A stretch of DNA of 64,000 nucleotides. It comes from Radicibacter daui. GTDB lineage: Bacteria > Pseudomonadota > Alphaproteobacteria > Radicibacterales > Radicibacteraceae. The notes under the pieces were generated by a model. The model had not been told where the DNA came from, searched no databases, and saw nothing but the letters and a program-made list of their open reading frames with translations. The stretch lies in NCBI GenBank assembly GCA_030657355.1, contig CP131056.1, positions 637,001 through 701,000 of the forward strand, written 5' to 3'. Numbering within the stretch: position 1 is the stretch's first letter; the number at the start of each line of letters is the position of its first letter. Of the stretch, positions 1 to 7,970 are shown in pieces. Position numbers and translations under genes: made by a program.

Positions 1-212
1 CCGTCAGCGACATTCCCGGCAAGGCGCGTATCGCCGACATCCGCATGAGCCAGGCGGTTGCCGCCGGCGCCGGCACCGTTGCTGTCGGCTGCCCGCAATG
101 CACCGCCATGCTGGAAGGTGTGACTGGCGAGCGGCCGGAAGTGCTCGATATCGCCGAACTCCTGCTGCGGGCGGTGGAAGCCGCCGGGGACGGACAGGAG
201 CAGGCAGCATGA
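1..212 (+). CDS. C-terminal fragment of DgcB-like (Fe-S)-binding oxidoreductase
   Basis: Only the last 69 codons are in the window (frame starting at base 3, stop 210-212). The visible part has a Gly-Cys-Pro-x-Cys motif followed by Met-Leu-Glu-Gly and a helical tail ending in an ALLR-type stretch. This fits the end of a CCG-domain Fe-S protein of the heterodisulfide-reductase/DgcB type. The stop overlaps the start of the next gene, an ETF alpha-like subunit. That arrangement is typical of dgcAB-etf modules, in which electrons from dimethylglycine demethylation pass to an ETF. Assignment rests on the cysteine motif plus context; the N-terminal ferredoxin part is outside the window. Confidence 0.7.
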   Translation, partial: VSDIPGKARIADIRMSQAVAAGAGTVAVGCPQCTAMLEGVTGERPEVLDIAELLLRAVEAAGDGQEQAA

Positions 213-1447
213 GCCGGTTGCGCCGCGATCCCCGCAGCGAATGGCAGGCCCGGCGTGTGCCGGCTGCCGGCAGTTCTGCTACCCGGCTGCGTTATGCGCT
301 GGGCGTCGAGGCTATCCCGGCAACAGAGGTGGCAGTTGGCCCCACCGGGCGCCCCCGGCGTGATCCCCGCACTGCTGTCGCACGTCTTGCCGTGCCCGGT
401 ACCGCCCGGCTCCGGCTGGACCGCTCCGGCCTTTCCCGCAGCGTGACTGGCGCTGGTGCCGTCTCCGCTGCTCCGCAGGAAAAGCTGGTCATCGTCGAGG
501 CGCCGGATTTCTGGGTGCTAGCCCTTGTCGAGGCGCCGGGCGGCCAGCCCACCCCGCATGACCGGCAGGTGCTGGGCGCAGCCCGATTGCTGGCCGGTCC
601 CGGCGCGCGTGAAGGTGGCGGCGGGGTGATACTCGTGTCGGCGGAGCCCGTCACCGGTGCCGGCCGTCTGGGCGCCGACCGGGTCGTTACCCTGCCGGTG
701 CTCGCGGGCGATCCGGTGGCAGCGGCAGAGGCGCTTGCCGTGCTTGCCGGGCATTTTTCCGCCCGCCACCTGCTGGCGCCCGAGAGCCCGCTGGCAGGTG
801 ACCTTGCCCGCCGGACGGCCGCGTTGCTGGAAGAAAGCCTGTTTGCCGAGGCCGAGCTGGTGAGCGCCGACCAGGTGGCGCGCCGCCGGGGTGCCGGACG
901 GCTGGAGGAGCGGCGCCGCCCGCCCCGTTGCCTCACCATCGGGCTCGACCGGGTCGCCATGCATGGCGGCAGCCTGCATGAAGCACGAGAACTGGCGTTT
1001 TCTGCTTCGGCATCGACCGCATCGGCGAGTGCCGGTTCCATCCTTTCCATCGGCCCCGTCGAGCGTGATGCGGCGACCGTGCCGCTGGCCGAGGCTGAAT
1101 TTGTTGTCTCCGCCGGCAATGGCGTCACGGATTTCGACCTGTTTCGCCAGCTGGCCAGCGCACTGGGCGGCGTGCCGGGGGCAAGCCGCGTGGTCTGCGA
1201 TGCCGGCCTCATGCCGCGTGACCGTCAGGTGGGCGCGTCCGGTACGGTGTTGACGGCGGCGGGTTATTTCGCGCTCGGCATTGCCGGCGCTCCGCAGCAT
1301 CTGCAGGGCATTGCCGGGGTGGAACATGTGGTGGCGGTCAACACCGACCTGCATGCCAAGATGATCGAGCGGGCAAGCCTTGCCGTGGTCGCCGATGCGC
1401 AGGCCGTCATGCCGGCGCTGCTGGCCTTGCTGGAGGCCGGGGAATGA
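209..1447 (+). CDS. Electron transfer flavoprotein alpha-like subunit of the DgcB module
   Basis: The product is 412 aa. The C-terminal third carries the ETF-alpha FAD domain: a GLMP-RxRQVGxSG stretch, then a G-I-x-G-A-x-QH-x-x-G-I-x-G segment and VAVN-D near the end. The N-terminus is unusually basic and proline-rich (MSRLRRDPRSEW...), a feature I associate with ETF alpha paralogues next to dgcAB rather than housekeeping EtfA. ATG 209 overlaps the upstream stop (ATGA), so it is preferred over an in-frame ATG at 98 inside the upstream gene. The last four bases overlap the ETF beta gene. Predicted role: FAD-bearing half of a dedicated ETF that takes electrons from a methylated-glycine dehydrogenase. 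Confidence 0.85.
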   Translation: MSRLRRDPRSEWQARRVPAAGSSATRLRYALGVEAIPATEVAVGPTGRPRRDPRTAVARLAVPGTARLRLDRSGLSRSVTGAGAVSAAPQEKLVIVEAPDFWVLALVEAPGGQPTPHDRQVLGAARLLAGPGAREGGGGVILVSAEPVTGAGRLGADRVVTLPVLAGDPVAAAEALAVLAGHFSARHLLAPESPLAGDLARRTAALLEESLFAEAELVSADQVARRRGAGRLEERRRPPRCLTIGLDRVAMHGGSLHEARELAFSASASTASASAGSILSIGPVERDAATVPLAEAEFVVSAGNGVTDFDLFRQLASALGGVPGASRVVCDAGLMPRDRQVGASGTVLTAAGYFALGIAGAPQHLQGIAGVEHVVAVNTDLHAKMIERASLAVVADAQAVMPALLALLEAGE

Positions 1448-2220
1448 AGGCGGTTGTTCTGCTCTCCGCCGGCCTGCATCCGGTCTCCGCCCGTCCGGCC
1501 CCTGTGCCGGTTGAAATGCAGGCTATCGCTCTTGCCCGGACGCTTGGCGCGGCGGCGGCGGGGCTGCACGCCGGCCCCGGTGGACCGGGTGTGGCCGACG
1601 CGCTCGGGCATGGTCTTGCCCGTATCGGCCATCTGCCGCTGGCCCGTGGGGCCGATCCGCTGGAGGCCCTTGTCAACCATCTGGCGGCGCATCCGCCGGA
1701 ACTGGTGCTGGCCGGCCGCTGTGGGCAGGGTGGGGAAGACAGCGGCCTGCTCCCTTATGCCCTCGCAGCACGCCTCGGCTGGCCGCTGATCGCCGACGCC
1801 GTGGCGCTGGAGATGCAGGGTCCGGGTGTGCTCGCCGTACGTCAGGCGCTGGAGCGAGGCGGGCGCCGCACGATTACCGTACGGCTTCCGGCGGTGGTCA
1901 CCGTACACCCGGCAGCCCCTGCCGCCGCTGCCTTCGCCTGGGGGCAGGCCCGGCGCGGAGTTTTGGAGGTGCTGCCGGTCCCGTCCGGCTTTGCGGGAGA
2001 TGCGGTCCCGGCGCCGGAACTGCGCCCCTATCGCCCGCGCCCCCGTCTCATCCGTGGCGCCGCCTCGGGTGGCTCGGCGGCGGACCGGTTGAAGGCGGCA
2101 ACGGAAAGTGCGGCAGCGGATGGCAAGCTGATGGTGGGCCCGTCGCCGGAAGAGGCAGCGCGGGAGATCCTGGCCCATCTGCGCAAGCTTGGACTGGTGC
2201 CGCCGCGCCAGCCGCGCTGA
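1444..2220 (+). CDS. Electron transfer flavoprotein beta-like subunit
   Basis: The product is 258 aa, close to the usual 250-260 aa of ETF beta. It shows the family pattern: an N-terminal strand (MKAVVLLSAG), an LARTLGAAAAGLHAGP-like helix, a G-x-x-x-G-E-DSG-LL-PY-A-A-LGWP motif around residue 100, and an R-Y-R-P-RPR-like stretch followed by a Lys/Glu-rich tail. The ATG overlaps the ETF alpha stop by four bases, indicating translational coupling. The protein should form the heterodimer that binds AMP and contacts the FAD domain. It closes the left-edge operon; about 110 bp without a clear terminator separates it from lysA. Confidence 0.85.
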   Translation: MKAVVLLSAGLHPVSARPAPVPVEMQAIALARTLGAAAAGLHAGPGGPGVADALGHGLARIGHLPLARGADPLEALVNHLAAHPPELVLAGRCGQGGEDSGLLPYALAARLGWPLIADAVALEMQGPGVLAVRQALERGGRRTITVRLPAVVTVHPAAPAAAAFAWGQARRGVLEVLPVPSGFAGDAVPAPELRPYRPRPRLIRGAASGGSAADRLKAATESAAADGKLMVGPSPEEAAREILAHLRKLGLVPPRQPR

Positions 2221-2331
2221 AAATCTTGGCTAAAATCTCTGCGAGCGTGCTTGCAGCAGTTTTATGTCCGTGCCGCCCATGATATGGCCGAAGGCTCTTG
2301 TCGCCGGCCTTCAAGGATTGGACACGGGGTT

Positions 2332-3570
2332 ATGGAACGTAGCGGGCTTTCCGGCCAGATGATTGCCGCGGTGGCTGCCACCAATGGCACGCCGGTGTGG
2401 ATTTACGATGCCGCCACCATCGAGGGGCAGATCGCGAAGCTGAAGAGCTTCGACACCATCCGCTATGCCCAGAAAGCCAACAGCAATCTCTCGATCCTGA
2501 AGCTCATGCGCCGCAATGGCGTAAAGGTCGACAGCGTCTCCAATGGCGAACTCGACCGCGCCCTTGCCGCCGGCTACAGCCCGGAAGCGGAAAAGGGCGA
2601 GGTCGTCTTTACCGCCGATGTGATGGACCGCGCGACGCTGGAGCGTGTGGTGGCCCAGCGCATCGCCGTCAACTGCGGTTCGCCCGACATGGTGCGCCAG
2701 CTGGCGGAGAAGAATCCCGGCCATCCGGTCTGGCTGCGCATCAATCCCGGCTTCGGCCACGGTCATTCCGCCAAGACCAATACCGGTGGCCCCAGCAGCA
2801 AGCACGGCATCTGGCACGAATATCTCGACGAGGTGCTGTCCATCCTCGATGCCGGCAACCTGCAGCTCGAAGGGCTGCACATGCATATCGGCTCGGGCGT
2901 CGATTACCAGCACCTGTCGCGGGTGTGCGATGCCATGGTGGCGCTCACCCAGCGGGTGCGCCGCCCGGTACCCAACATCTCGGCCGGCGGCGGGCTTTCC
3001 ACCCCCTACCGTGCCGGCGAAAAGCCGCTCGACACCGAGCATTATTTCCGCCTGTGGGACGAGGCGCGCAACGCCATCGGCAACATGACCGGCACGGTGC
3101 CGAAGCTGGAGATCGAGCCGGGGCGTTTCCTCGTTTCCCATTCCGGCGTGCTGGTGGGCGAGGTACGGGCGGTCAAGAAGGTGGCGGACAAGTGGTACGT
3201 CATCCTCGATACCGGCTTTAACGAACTCGCCCGTCCGGCCATCTACGGCGCTTACCATGAGGTCTCCTTCCTCACGCCGGCCGGCGAGCCGGTGAAAGGC
3301 CCGGCCCACCCGATTGCCGTTGCCGGTCCGCTGTGCGAATCCGGCGACGTGTTCACGCAAGGCGAAGGCGGGGTGGTGGATTTCCGCCCGCTGCCGCTGC
3401 CGAAGGTGGGCGATCTTGCCGTCTTCGGCGATGCCGGCGCTTACGGCGCCAGCATGTCCTCCAACTACAACACCCGCCCGCTGGCCGCCGAAGTGATGGT
3501 GGAAGGCGGTGAGCCCCGCCTCATCCGCCGCCGCCAGACGGTTGCCGACCTGCTGGCGCTGGAGGGCTGA
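2332..3570 (+). CDS. lysA: Diaminopimelate decarboxylase (PLP fold III)
   Basis: The product is 412 aa and belongs to the Orn/DAP/Arg decarboxylase family. Lys48 in the RYAQKAN motif is the expected PLP Schiff-base lysine. HMHIGSG, the Gly-rich SAGGGLSTPY phosphate-binding loop and EPGR follow. Cys335 in GPLCESGD is the catalytic cysteine donated across the dimer, and Tyr371 lies in DAGAYG. The enzyme decarboxylates meso-DAP to L-lysine. A longer frame begins at TTG 2251, but the upstream residues do not resemble the family and ATG 2332 gives the normal length. It stands alone between the ETF pair and an unrelated gene, so a specialised decarboxylase paralogue cannot be excluded. Confidence 0.87.
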   Translation: MERSGLSGQMIAAVAATNGTPVWIYDAATIEGQIAKLKSFDTIRYAQKANSNLSILKLMRRNGVKVDSVSNGELDRALAAGYSPEAEKGEVVFTADVMDRATLERVVAQRIAVNCGSPDMVRQLAEKNPGHPVWLRINPGFGHGHSAKTNTGGPSSKHGIWHEYLDEVLSILDAGNLQLEGLHMHIGSGVDYQHLSRVCDAMVALTQRVRRPVPNISAGGGLSTPYRAGEKPLDTEHYFRLWDEARNAIGNMTGTVPKLEIEPGRFLVSHSGVLVGEVRAVKKVADKWYVILDTGFNELARPAIYGAYHEVSFLTPAGEPVKGPAHPIAVAGPLCESGDVFTQGEGGVVDFRPLPLPKVGDLAVFGDAGAYGASMSSNYNTRPLAAEVMVEGGEPRLIRRRQTVADLLALEG

Positions 3571-3641
3571 GCATTTCTGAGGGGTGCCGTGTACTGGTTA
3601 TTCTCGATCATGCCTACGGTGAACGGCTGCGGGCGATAGGG

Positions 3642-3986
3642 ATGCATCGGCCAGTGTGGATAGAGCGCAGCCCTGACAACGAGGCGACTGTGCGAATTTT
3701 ATGGGCCGAGCAGGCGGCGCTCGACCTGCCGCGCGAGGTTACGTTGATGGAGACGATTCCGCAGGCAACTGCAGAAGAGCGTTTCTTGTCAAAGCTTGCC
3801 AGCATAGACCTTCACCATGGACCCTGTTCCACGGCAATGCCCTATACCGAGCTGGAGGTCATCGGGTGCGAACTTACGCCACCGGTTCGAGGCGCGCTGG
3901 AGAATCTGGGTTTCCGCGACTTTGCAAAATCAATGGGGTTCTTTGTCGCGAGACGATCGCTAGACGCTGCAATCGGCGCCTATTGA
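3642..3986 (+). CDS. Small hypothetical protein, N-terminus probably extends upstream
   Basis: From ATG 3642 the product is 114 aa with no motif I can name. The sequence is protein-like (HRPVWIERSPDNE..., IDLHHG, YTELEVIGCELTPPVRGALENLGFRDF), soluble, and without a signal peptide. The same frame reads back to about 3588 as RVLVILDHAYGERLRAIG, which looks like a genuine first beta-strand and helix. The protein may therefore begin near 3591-3594 with a non-ATG codon, behind the GAGGGG at 3579-3584 that overlaps the end of lysA. Function is unknown. It could be translationally coupled to lysA. Confidence 0.6.
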   Translation: MHRPVWIERSPDNEATVRILWAEQAALDLPREVTLMETIPQATAEERFLSKLASIDLHHGPCSTAMPYTELEVIGCELTPPVRGALENLGFRDFAKSMGFFVARRSLDAAIGAY

Positions 3987-4110
3987 TCGCACCTTCTTGA
4001 TTGTAGTTTTCGCATAGTTAACTCCGCCTCTATGGCAACATCAGTTGCGGTCGCCTTCGATCGAGGTCGTTCGAGGTTGCTAGCCATGATCGCGCTGTCC
4101 AAGTGGGTTG

Positions 4111-4818
4111 ATGATGCCTGATTTCAGCCGCCGGTCTCCGGACAGCGAGTTGATGGATGAAGACGGCATTTCCTATGCCGAATTCCATCACTGCCTGGGA
4201 GAGCTTGAGGTCATCAATGGCCTGACGCTTGCCTATCGCCCGACACTCTCCTGGCTCAGGGGGGTGATGAAGGTGAGCGATGCCCGGTCGCTTTGTGTGC
4301 TTGATGCCGGCAGCGGCGGCGGCGACATGCTGCGCCGGGTGGAACGGCTGGCCCGGCACCTTGGCCGGACCGTCCGGCTGATCGGCGTCGATCTCAACCC
4401 GTGGTCAAAGCGGGCGGCGGAGCAGATCGCGCCGGGTGTTGGCATCCGCTACGAGACGGCCGATATCTTTGCCTTCGAGCCGGAGACGCAGGTGGATGTC
4501 ATCCTCTGTTCGCTCTTTACCCACCATCTCACCAATGAGCAGATCGTGCAGTATCTGCGCTGGGTGGATGGCCGGGCAAACCGCGGCTGGTTCATCAACG
4601 ATCTACACCGCCATCCGCTGCCCTACTATTTCATCAAGCTGATGACGCGGCTCTTCAGTCGCAACCGGCTCATCTGCAACGATGCGGCTGTTTCGGTCTC
4701 CCGCTCCTTCACCGTAACCGAGTGGCAGGAGCTGCTGCGGCAGGCCGGGCTTGAGGGGCGTGCCCGCGTGCGCTGGATGTTTCCCTTCCGGATATGCGTA
4801 TCATGCCGCAAGGACTAG
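4111..4818 (+). CDS. Class I SAM-dependent methyltransferase
   Basis: The product is about 235 aa. Motif I is VLDAGSGGGDML near residue 66; an acidic ID-LNPW motif ends beta-2, and VDVILCSLFTHHL follows as motif IV. The C-terminal part (RHPLPYYFIKLMTRLFSRN, SRSFTVTEWQELLRQAG) resembles O- or C-methyltransferases found next to geranylgeranyl-reductase-type flavoproteins. A TTG at 4108 is in frame, but ATG 4111 or 4114 is more likely. The last 25 bases overlap the flavoprotein gene, so the two are co-translated. Such pairs often accompany a type III polyketide synthase; none is present in the window. The substrate is unknown. Confidence 0.8.
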   Translation: MMPDFSRRSPDSELMDEDGISYAEFHHCLGELEVINGLTLAYRPTLSWLRGVMKVSDARSLCVLDAGSGGGDMLRRVERLARHLGRTVRLIGVDLNPWSKRAAEQIAPGVGIRYETADIFAFEPETQVDVILCSLFTHHLTNEQIVQYLRWVDGRANRGWFINDLHRHPLPYYFIKLMTRLFSRNRLICNDAAVSVSRSFTVTEWQELLRQAGLEGRARVRWMFPFRICVSCRKD

Positions 4819-5933
4819 GCGCGGCCAACGCCGTCATCATCGGCGGCGGTCCGGCGGGGGCTGCCGCAGCCATTTTGCTGGCCCGAGCCGGAAAACAGGT
4901 GGTGCTTGCCGAGCGGGCGCCCGGCCCTCATCACAAGGTGTGCGGCGAATTCATCAGCTGGGAAGCCCGGCCGATGCTGGAGGCCCTTGGCGTCGATGTC
5001 TCCGCTCTTGGCGGCCCGGCAATCGGGCATCTGCGCCTCACGGCGGGCGCCGGCATTATCGAAGCTCCGCTGCTGCACCCGGCACGCAGCCTGTCGCGCT
5101 ACGCGATGGATGACGCCCTGCTGCAACAGGCGCAGGCCGCCGGGGTCCAGCTGCTGCGCGGCACAGCCGTAACCGGGCTGGAGCGACGGCAGGGAAAGGC
5201 GATCGACTGGTCCGTTACCTTCGCTGGCAGCGACAGGATCACCGTGCCGGCAGTCTTTCTGGCGACGGGAAAACATGAGCTGCGCGGCTGGCCGCGCCCG
5301 CGGGAAGCGGCCAACGACCTCATCGGCTTCAAGATGCATCTGGAGCTGACACCCCCGCAGCAGGCTGCGCTTGCCGGAACTGTCGAGATTTCGCTTTTCG
5401 ATGGCGGTTATGCCGGTCTGGAGCCGGTAGAAGGTAGCGTCAGCAATCTTTGTTTCCTTGTCGACAAGGCGGTTTATGCCGCTTGCGGGAAGGATTGGCC
5501 GGCGCTGCTGCGCTGGCTCGCCCTGAAGGCGCCGCTGCTGGGCGAGCGTCTTGCCGGTGCACGCGAACTCTGGCCCCGGGCACTTGCCGTCTACGGCATC
5601 CCCTATGGTCACCTTGCCGCCCCGGTGCCGGAGGAAGAGGGGCTTTACCGGCTGGGCGACCAGATGGCCGTCATCCCTTCCTTTGCCGGGGACGGCATGG
5701 CGATTGCGCTGCGCAGCGGCTTTCTCGCTGCCGGGAGTTATCTCGGCGCCCAAGGGGCTCTGCACTATCACCGCGCCGCCCGCCGGGAGTTTCGCCGGCC
5801 CGTCCGTTTTGCCAGCTGGCTTGCCCGCGCCGCAGCCGCACCGGCCGGGCGCCGGGCAGTCTTTGCGCTCGCCCGTATGGCGCCTGCCCTGCTGCCTGTA
5901 CTGATGGGGGCGACCCGCGTTCCCGGGCGCTGA
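4794..5933 (+). CDS. FAD-dependent oxidoreductase, geranylgeranyl-reductase-like family
   Basis: The product is 379 aa. An N-terminal Rossmann dinucleotide site (AVIIGGGPAGAAAAILLARAG) is followed by a KVCGEFIS motif, in which the Cys is characteristic of geranylgeranyl-reductase-related flavoproteins, and by a C-terminal FAD motif GDQMAVIPSFAGDGMAIALRSG. ATG 4794 and ATG 4803 are both possible; both overlap the methyltransferase gene. The partner methyltransferase suggests joint tailoring (reduction or oxidation plus methylation) of one metabolite. The final 50 residues are Arg/Ala-rich and may lie against the membrane. No transmembrane segment is obvious. Confidence 0.82.
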   Translation: MRIMPQGLGAANAVIIGGGPAGAAAAILLARAGKQVVLAERAPGPHHKVCGEFISWEARPMLEALGVDVSALGGPAIGHLRLTAGAGIIEAPLLHPARSLSRYAMDDALLQQAQAAGVQLLRGTAVTGLERRQGKAIDWSVTFAGSDRITVPAVFLATGKHELRGWPRPREAANDLIGFKMHLELTPPQQAALAGTVEISLFDGGYAGLEPVEGSVSNLCFLVDKAVYAACGKDWPALLRWLALKAPLLGERLAGARELWPRALAVYGIPYGHLAAPVPEEEGLYRLGDQMAVIPSFAGDGMAIALRSGFLAAGSYLGAQGALHYHRAARREFRRPVRFASWLARAAAAPAGRRAVFALARMAPALLPVLMGATRVPGR

Positions 5934-5944
5934 TGCGGTCTCCG

Positions 5945-5983
5945 TTGACTGGAGAGAATATGAATCATATATGTTTCATATAT
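5945..5983 (+). promoter_or_regulatory. Promoter and putative operator of the parD-like/map pair
   Basis: TTGACT at 5945-5950 is followed 17 bp later by TATATG at 5968-5973. Across the -10 lie two exact copies of TCATATAT at 5965-5972 and 5976-5983, 11 bp apart and so on the same face of the helix. The AT-rich block is sharply out of character with the GC-rich surroundings. Ribbon-helix-helix antitoxins often autorepress through such repeats. The operator role is inferred. Confidence 0.55.
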
Positions 5984-6005
5984 AAATCGTGCGGTTGGAG
6001 TTCCC

Positions 6006-6212
6006 ATGGGTATCGTGAAGGTCGATGATGCGCTGCATGAGGAAGCCCGCCGTGTCAGCACGGTGATGTGCCGCTCCATCAATGCCCAGGCCGAGTTCTG
6101 GATGAAGATCGGCATGCTGGCCGAGGCCAATCCGACCCTATCCTTCAACGACATCGTGCAGGGGCAACTGGCAGCCGCGCAGGCGGGTGACCAGGACGAG
6201 GCTGCCGCCTGA
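6006..6212 (+). CDS. ParD-like antitoxin-family protein
   Basis: The product is 68 aa: a short beta-strand (GIVKVDDALHEEARRVS) followed by two helices, including RSINAQAEFWMKIGMLAEANP. This matches the ParD_like group of ribbon-helix-helix antitoxin relatives. TTGGAG seven bases upstream of ATG 6006 is a plausible RBS. The stop lies one base before the methionine aminopeptidase start, so the two are tightly coupled. No recognisable ParE/RelE toxin is adjacent, so it is either a lone regulator or has the aminopeptidase as functional partner. The second possibility is inference from position only. Confidence 0.8.
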   Translation: MGIVKVDDALHEEARRVSTVMCRSINAQAEFWMKIGMLAEANPTLSFNDIVQGQLAAAQAGDQDEAAA

Positions 6213-6213
6213 C

Positions 6214-6993
6214 ATGGTCAAGACGGCGGACGAGCTGGCGCTGATGCGGATATCGGGCCGGCTGCTGGCCTCGGTGTTCGAAATGCTGGACGGGCTGGAG
6301 CTTGCCGGCCTTTCGACCTTGCAGATCAACGACCTCGTCGAGGATTTCATTACCGTCGACCTCGCTGCCCGCCCGGCAAGCAAGGGGCAGTATGGCTTCG
6401 AGCATGTGCTGAACTGCTCGATCAACCATGTCGTCTGCCACGGTGTGCCGGACCCCGGGCAGATCATCCGGGACGGCGACATCATCAATCTCGACATCAC
6501 GCTGGAAAAGAACGGCTTCATCGCCGATTCCAGCAAGACCTACCTTGTCGGCAATGCGCCGCTCGCGGCCCGCCGGCTGGTCCGGGTAGCGAGGGAGGCG
6601 ATGTGGCAGGGTATCCGGCAGGTGCGCCCGGGCGCACATCTGGGCGATATCGGCTTTGCCATCGAGCGCCATGCCAGACGCAACGGCTACTCGGTGGTGC
6701 GGGATTATTGCGGTCACGGCATCGGCCGCGAGATGCATGAGGAACCGCAGGTGCTCAATTTCGGCAAGCCGGGCACCGGCCTGCGCCTGCGGGAGGGCAT
6801 GGTCTTTACCATCGAGCCGATGGTCAATCAGGGCACCCGCAAGGTGGTGACGGGCGAGGACGGGTGGACGGTCGTCACCAGCGACCGCAAGCTCTCAGCC
6901 CAGTTCGAGCATACCGTTGCCGTGACCGCCAGAGGCGTGGAGGTGCTGACCTTGCGCCGGGACGAAACACCGCTGCCGGGGCGCAGCGCATAA
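6214..6993 (+). CDS. map: Type I methionine aminopeptidase
   Basis: The product is 259 aa and of the short, zinc-finger-less type Ia. The full metal-ligand set is visible at near-canonical positions: Asp94 (NLDIT), Asp105 (IADSS), His168 (CGHGIG), Glu201 (FTIEP) and Glu232 (QFEHT). His76 (CHGVP) matches the substrate-contacting histidine. It removes N-terminal methionine from nascent proteins. A GTG at 6187 is in frame but lies within the parD-like gene; ATG 6214 gives the canonical length. The usual DTS motif reads DSS here. Genomes commonly carry more than one map; this copy, tied to a ParD-like gene, may be the non-housekeeping one. Confidence 0.92.
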   Translation: MVKTADELALMRISGRLLASVFEMLDGLELAGLSTLQINDLVEDFITVDLAARPASKGQYGFEHVLNCSINHVVCHGVPDPGQIIRDGDIINLDITLEKNGFIADSSKTYLVGNAPLAARRLVRVAREAMWQGIRQVRPGAHLGDIGFAIERHARRNGYSVVRDYCGHGIGREMHEEPQVLNFGKPGTGLRLREGMVFTIEPMVNQGTRKVVTGEDGWTVVTSDRKLSAQFEHTVAVTARGVEVLTLRRDETPLPGRSA

Positions 6994-7005
6994 TCTGGCG
7001 CCGGT

Positions 7006-7854
7006 TCAGTTGCGGGCATGCACCACATGAAAGAGCGGGCCGGGAGACAGCCCGTCCTGCCGGCCTGCGAAATATTCAGCCGCAAGGGCGCCCGATCCCC
7101 TGTCTTCGATCTGCCGGAAACCGAGGCCGGTAAGCGCGGCGTGCAAATCGGCCGGTTCGAAGGCGGTCACCCACGGCTCGCCCTTGGCTGCCGCTGCTTC
7201 TGCCATCGCGCGGTAGGCGCGGCGAACGGGCTCCGCCGCATTCTCATGCGGCTCGCCATAGTCAAAGACGATCTCGCCCGCCCCTGCCGGCAGGCTGGCG
7301 ACGAAGGCAAAGGTCTGCATCAGGGCGTCGCGCGCCACATAGGGCACGATGCCCAGCAGGGTGAAGCAGGCAGCCTTTCCCGTCTCCAGTCCGGCTTCCG
7401 CCAGCGCCTCGCCGAGCACGCGTGTTTCAAAATCCAGCGCCAGGAATTTGAGGCTGGCGGGCGGGGTGATGCCCACCGCGGCCAGCTGCTGGCGTTTCCA
7501 GTCCTGCGTTGCCGGATGATCGACTTCGAAGAAACGCACGTCTGGAAAGTCCGGGGCCAGCCGGCAGGCCAGCGTGTCGAGCCCGGCGCCGAGGGTTACG
7601 ATCTGGCGCACGCCGCGGGCAAGCGCCGCCCGCACCGCAGCCTCGGCGATCGCGGCGCGGACAACCACCGAGCCGCGCAGGCGGCGGCGCTCGCCGGGAT
7701 CGGCCAGTTGCCGCCCCAGCGCCTCCGCACCCACGGTGCCCAGAATGGCCTCGGCCAGCGGGTCGGGGAAGACCACCGGCACGTCGATCCGCTGGTGGGC
7801 GGCGCGCAGTACAGCGACGGAGAGAGCCGTTACGCTCGGCCTTGTTTCCAGCAT
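7006..7854 (-). CDS. LCMT-type class I SAM methyltransferase
   Basis: The product is 282 aa from ATG 7854, which has AAGGAAGG upstream; a TTG at 7875 is in frame but lies before that RBS. Family marks of the leucine-carboxyl-methyltransferase (PF04072) group are R-SVVVRAAIAEAAV near residue 70, VTLGAGLDTLACRL (SAM motif I), FFEVDHPATQDWKRQ, and a TLLGIVPYV-like motif near residue 170. Members methylate carboxyl groups of small acids or unknown substrates. It is divergent from the MFS gene at 7971, so a shared regulatory region is likely. No substrate can be named. Confidence 0.8.
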   Translation of the reverse strand: MLETRPSVTALSVAVLRAAHQRIDVPVVFPDPLAEAILGTVGAEALGRQLADPGERRRLRGSVVVRAAIAEAAVRAALARGVRQIVTLGAGLDTLACRLAPDFPDVRFFEVDHPATQDWKRQQLAAVGITPPASLKFLALDFETRVLGEALAEAGLETGKAACFTLLGIVPYVARDALMQTFAFVASLPAGAGEIVFDYGEPHENAAEPVRRAYRAMAEAAAAKGEPWVTAFEPADLHAALTGLGFRQIEDRGSGALAAEYFAGRQDGLSPGPLFHVVHARN

Positions 7855-7970
7855 TTCGGCGTTCCTTCCTTGCAAATTGTCAGGAGACTATCCGTCTCTT
7901 CCCACCGCATCATCCGGCAGCCTATAGAGATTGCACACAAATGAAGCGGAAATAGGGGAGGGCGGCCGGC

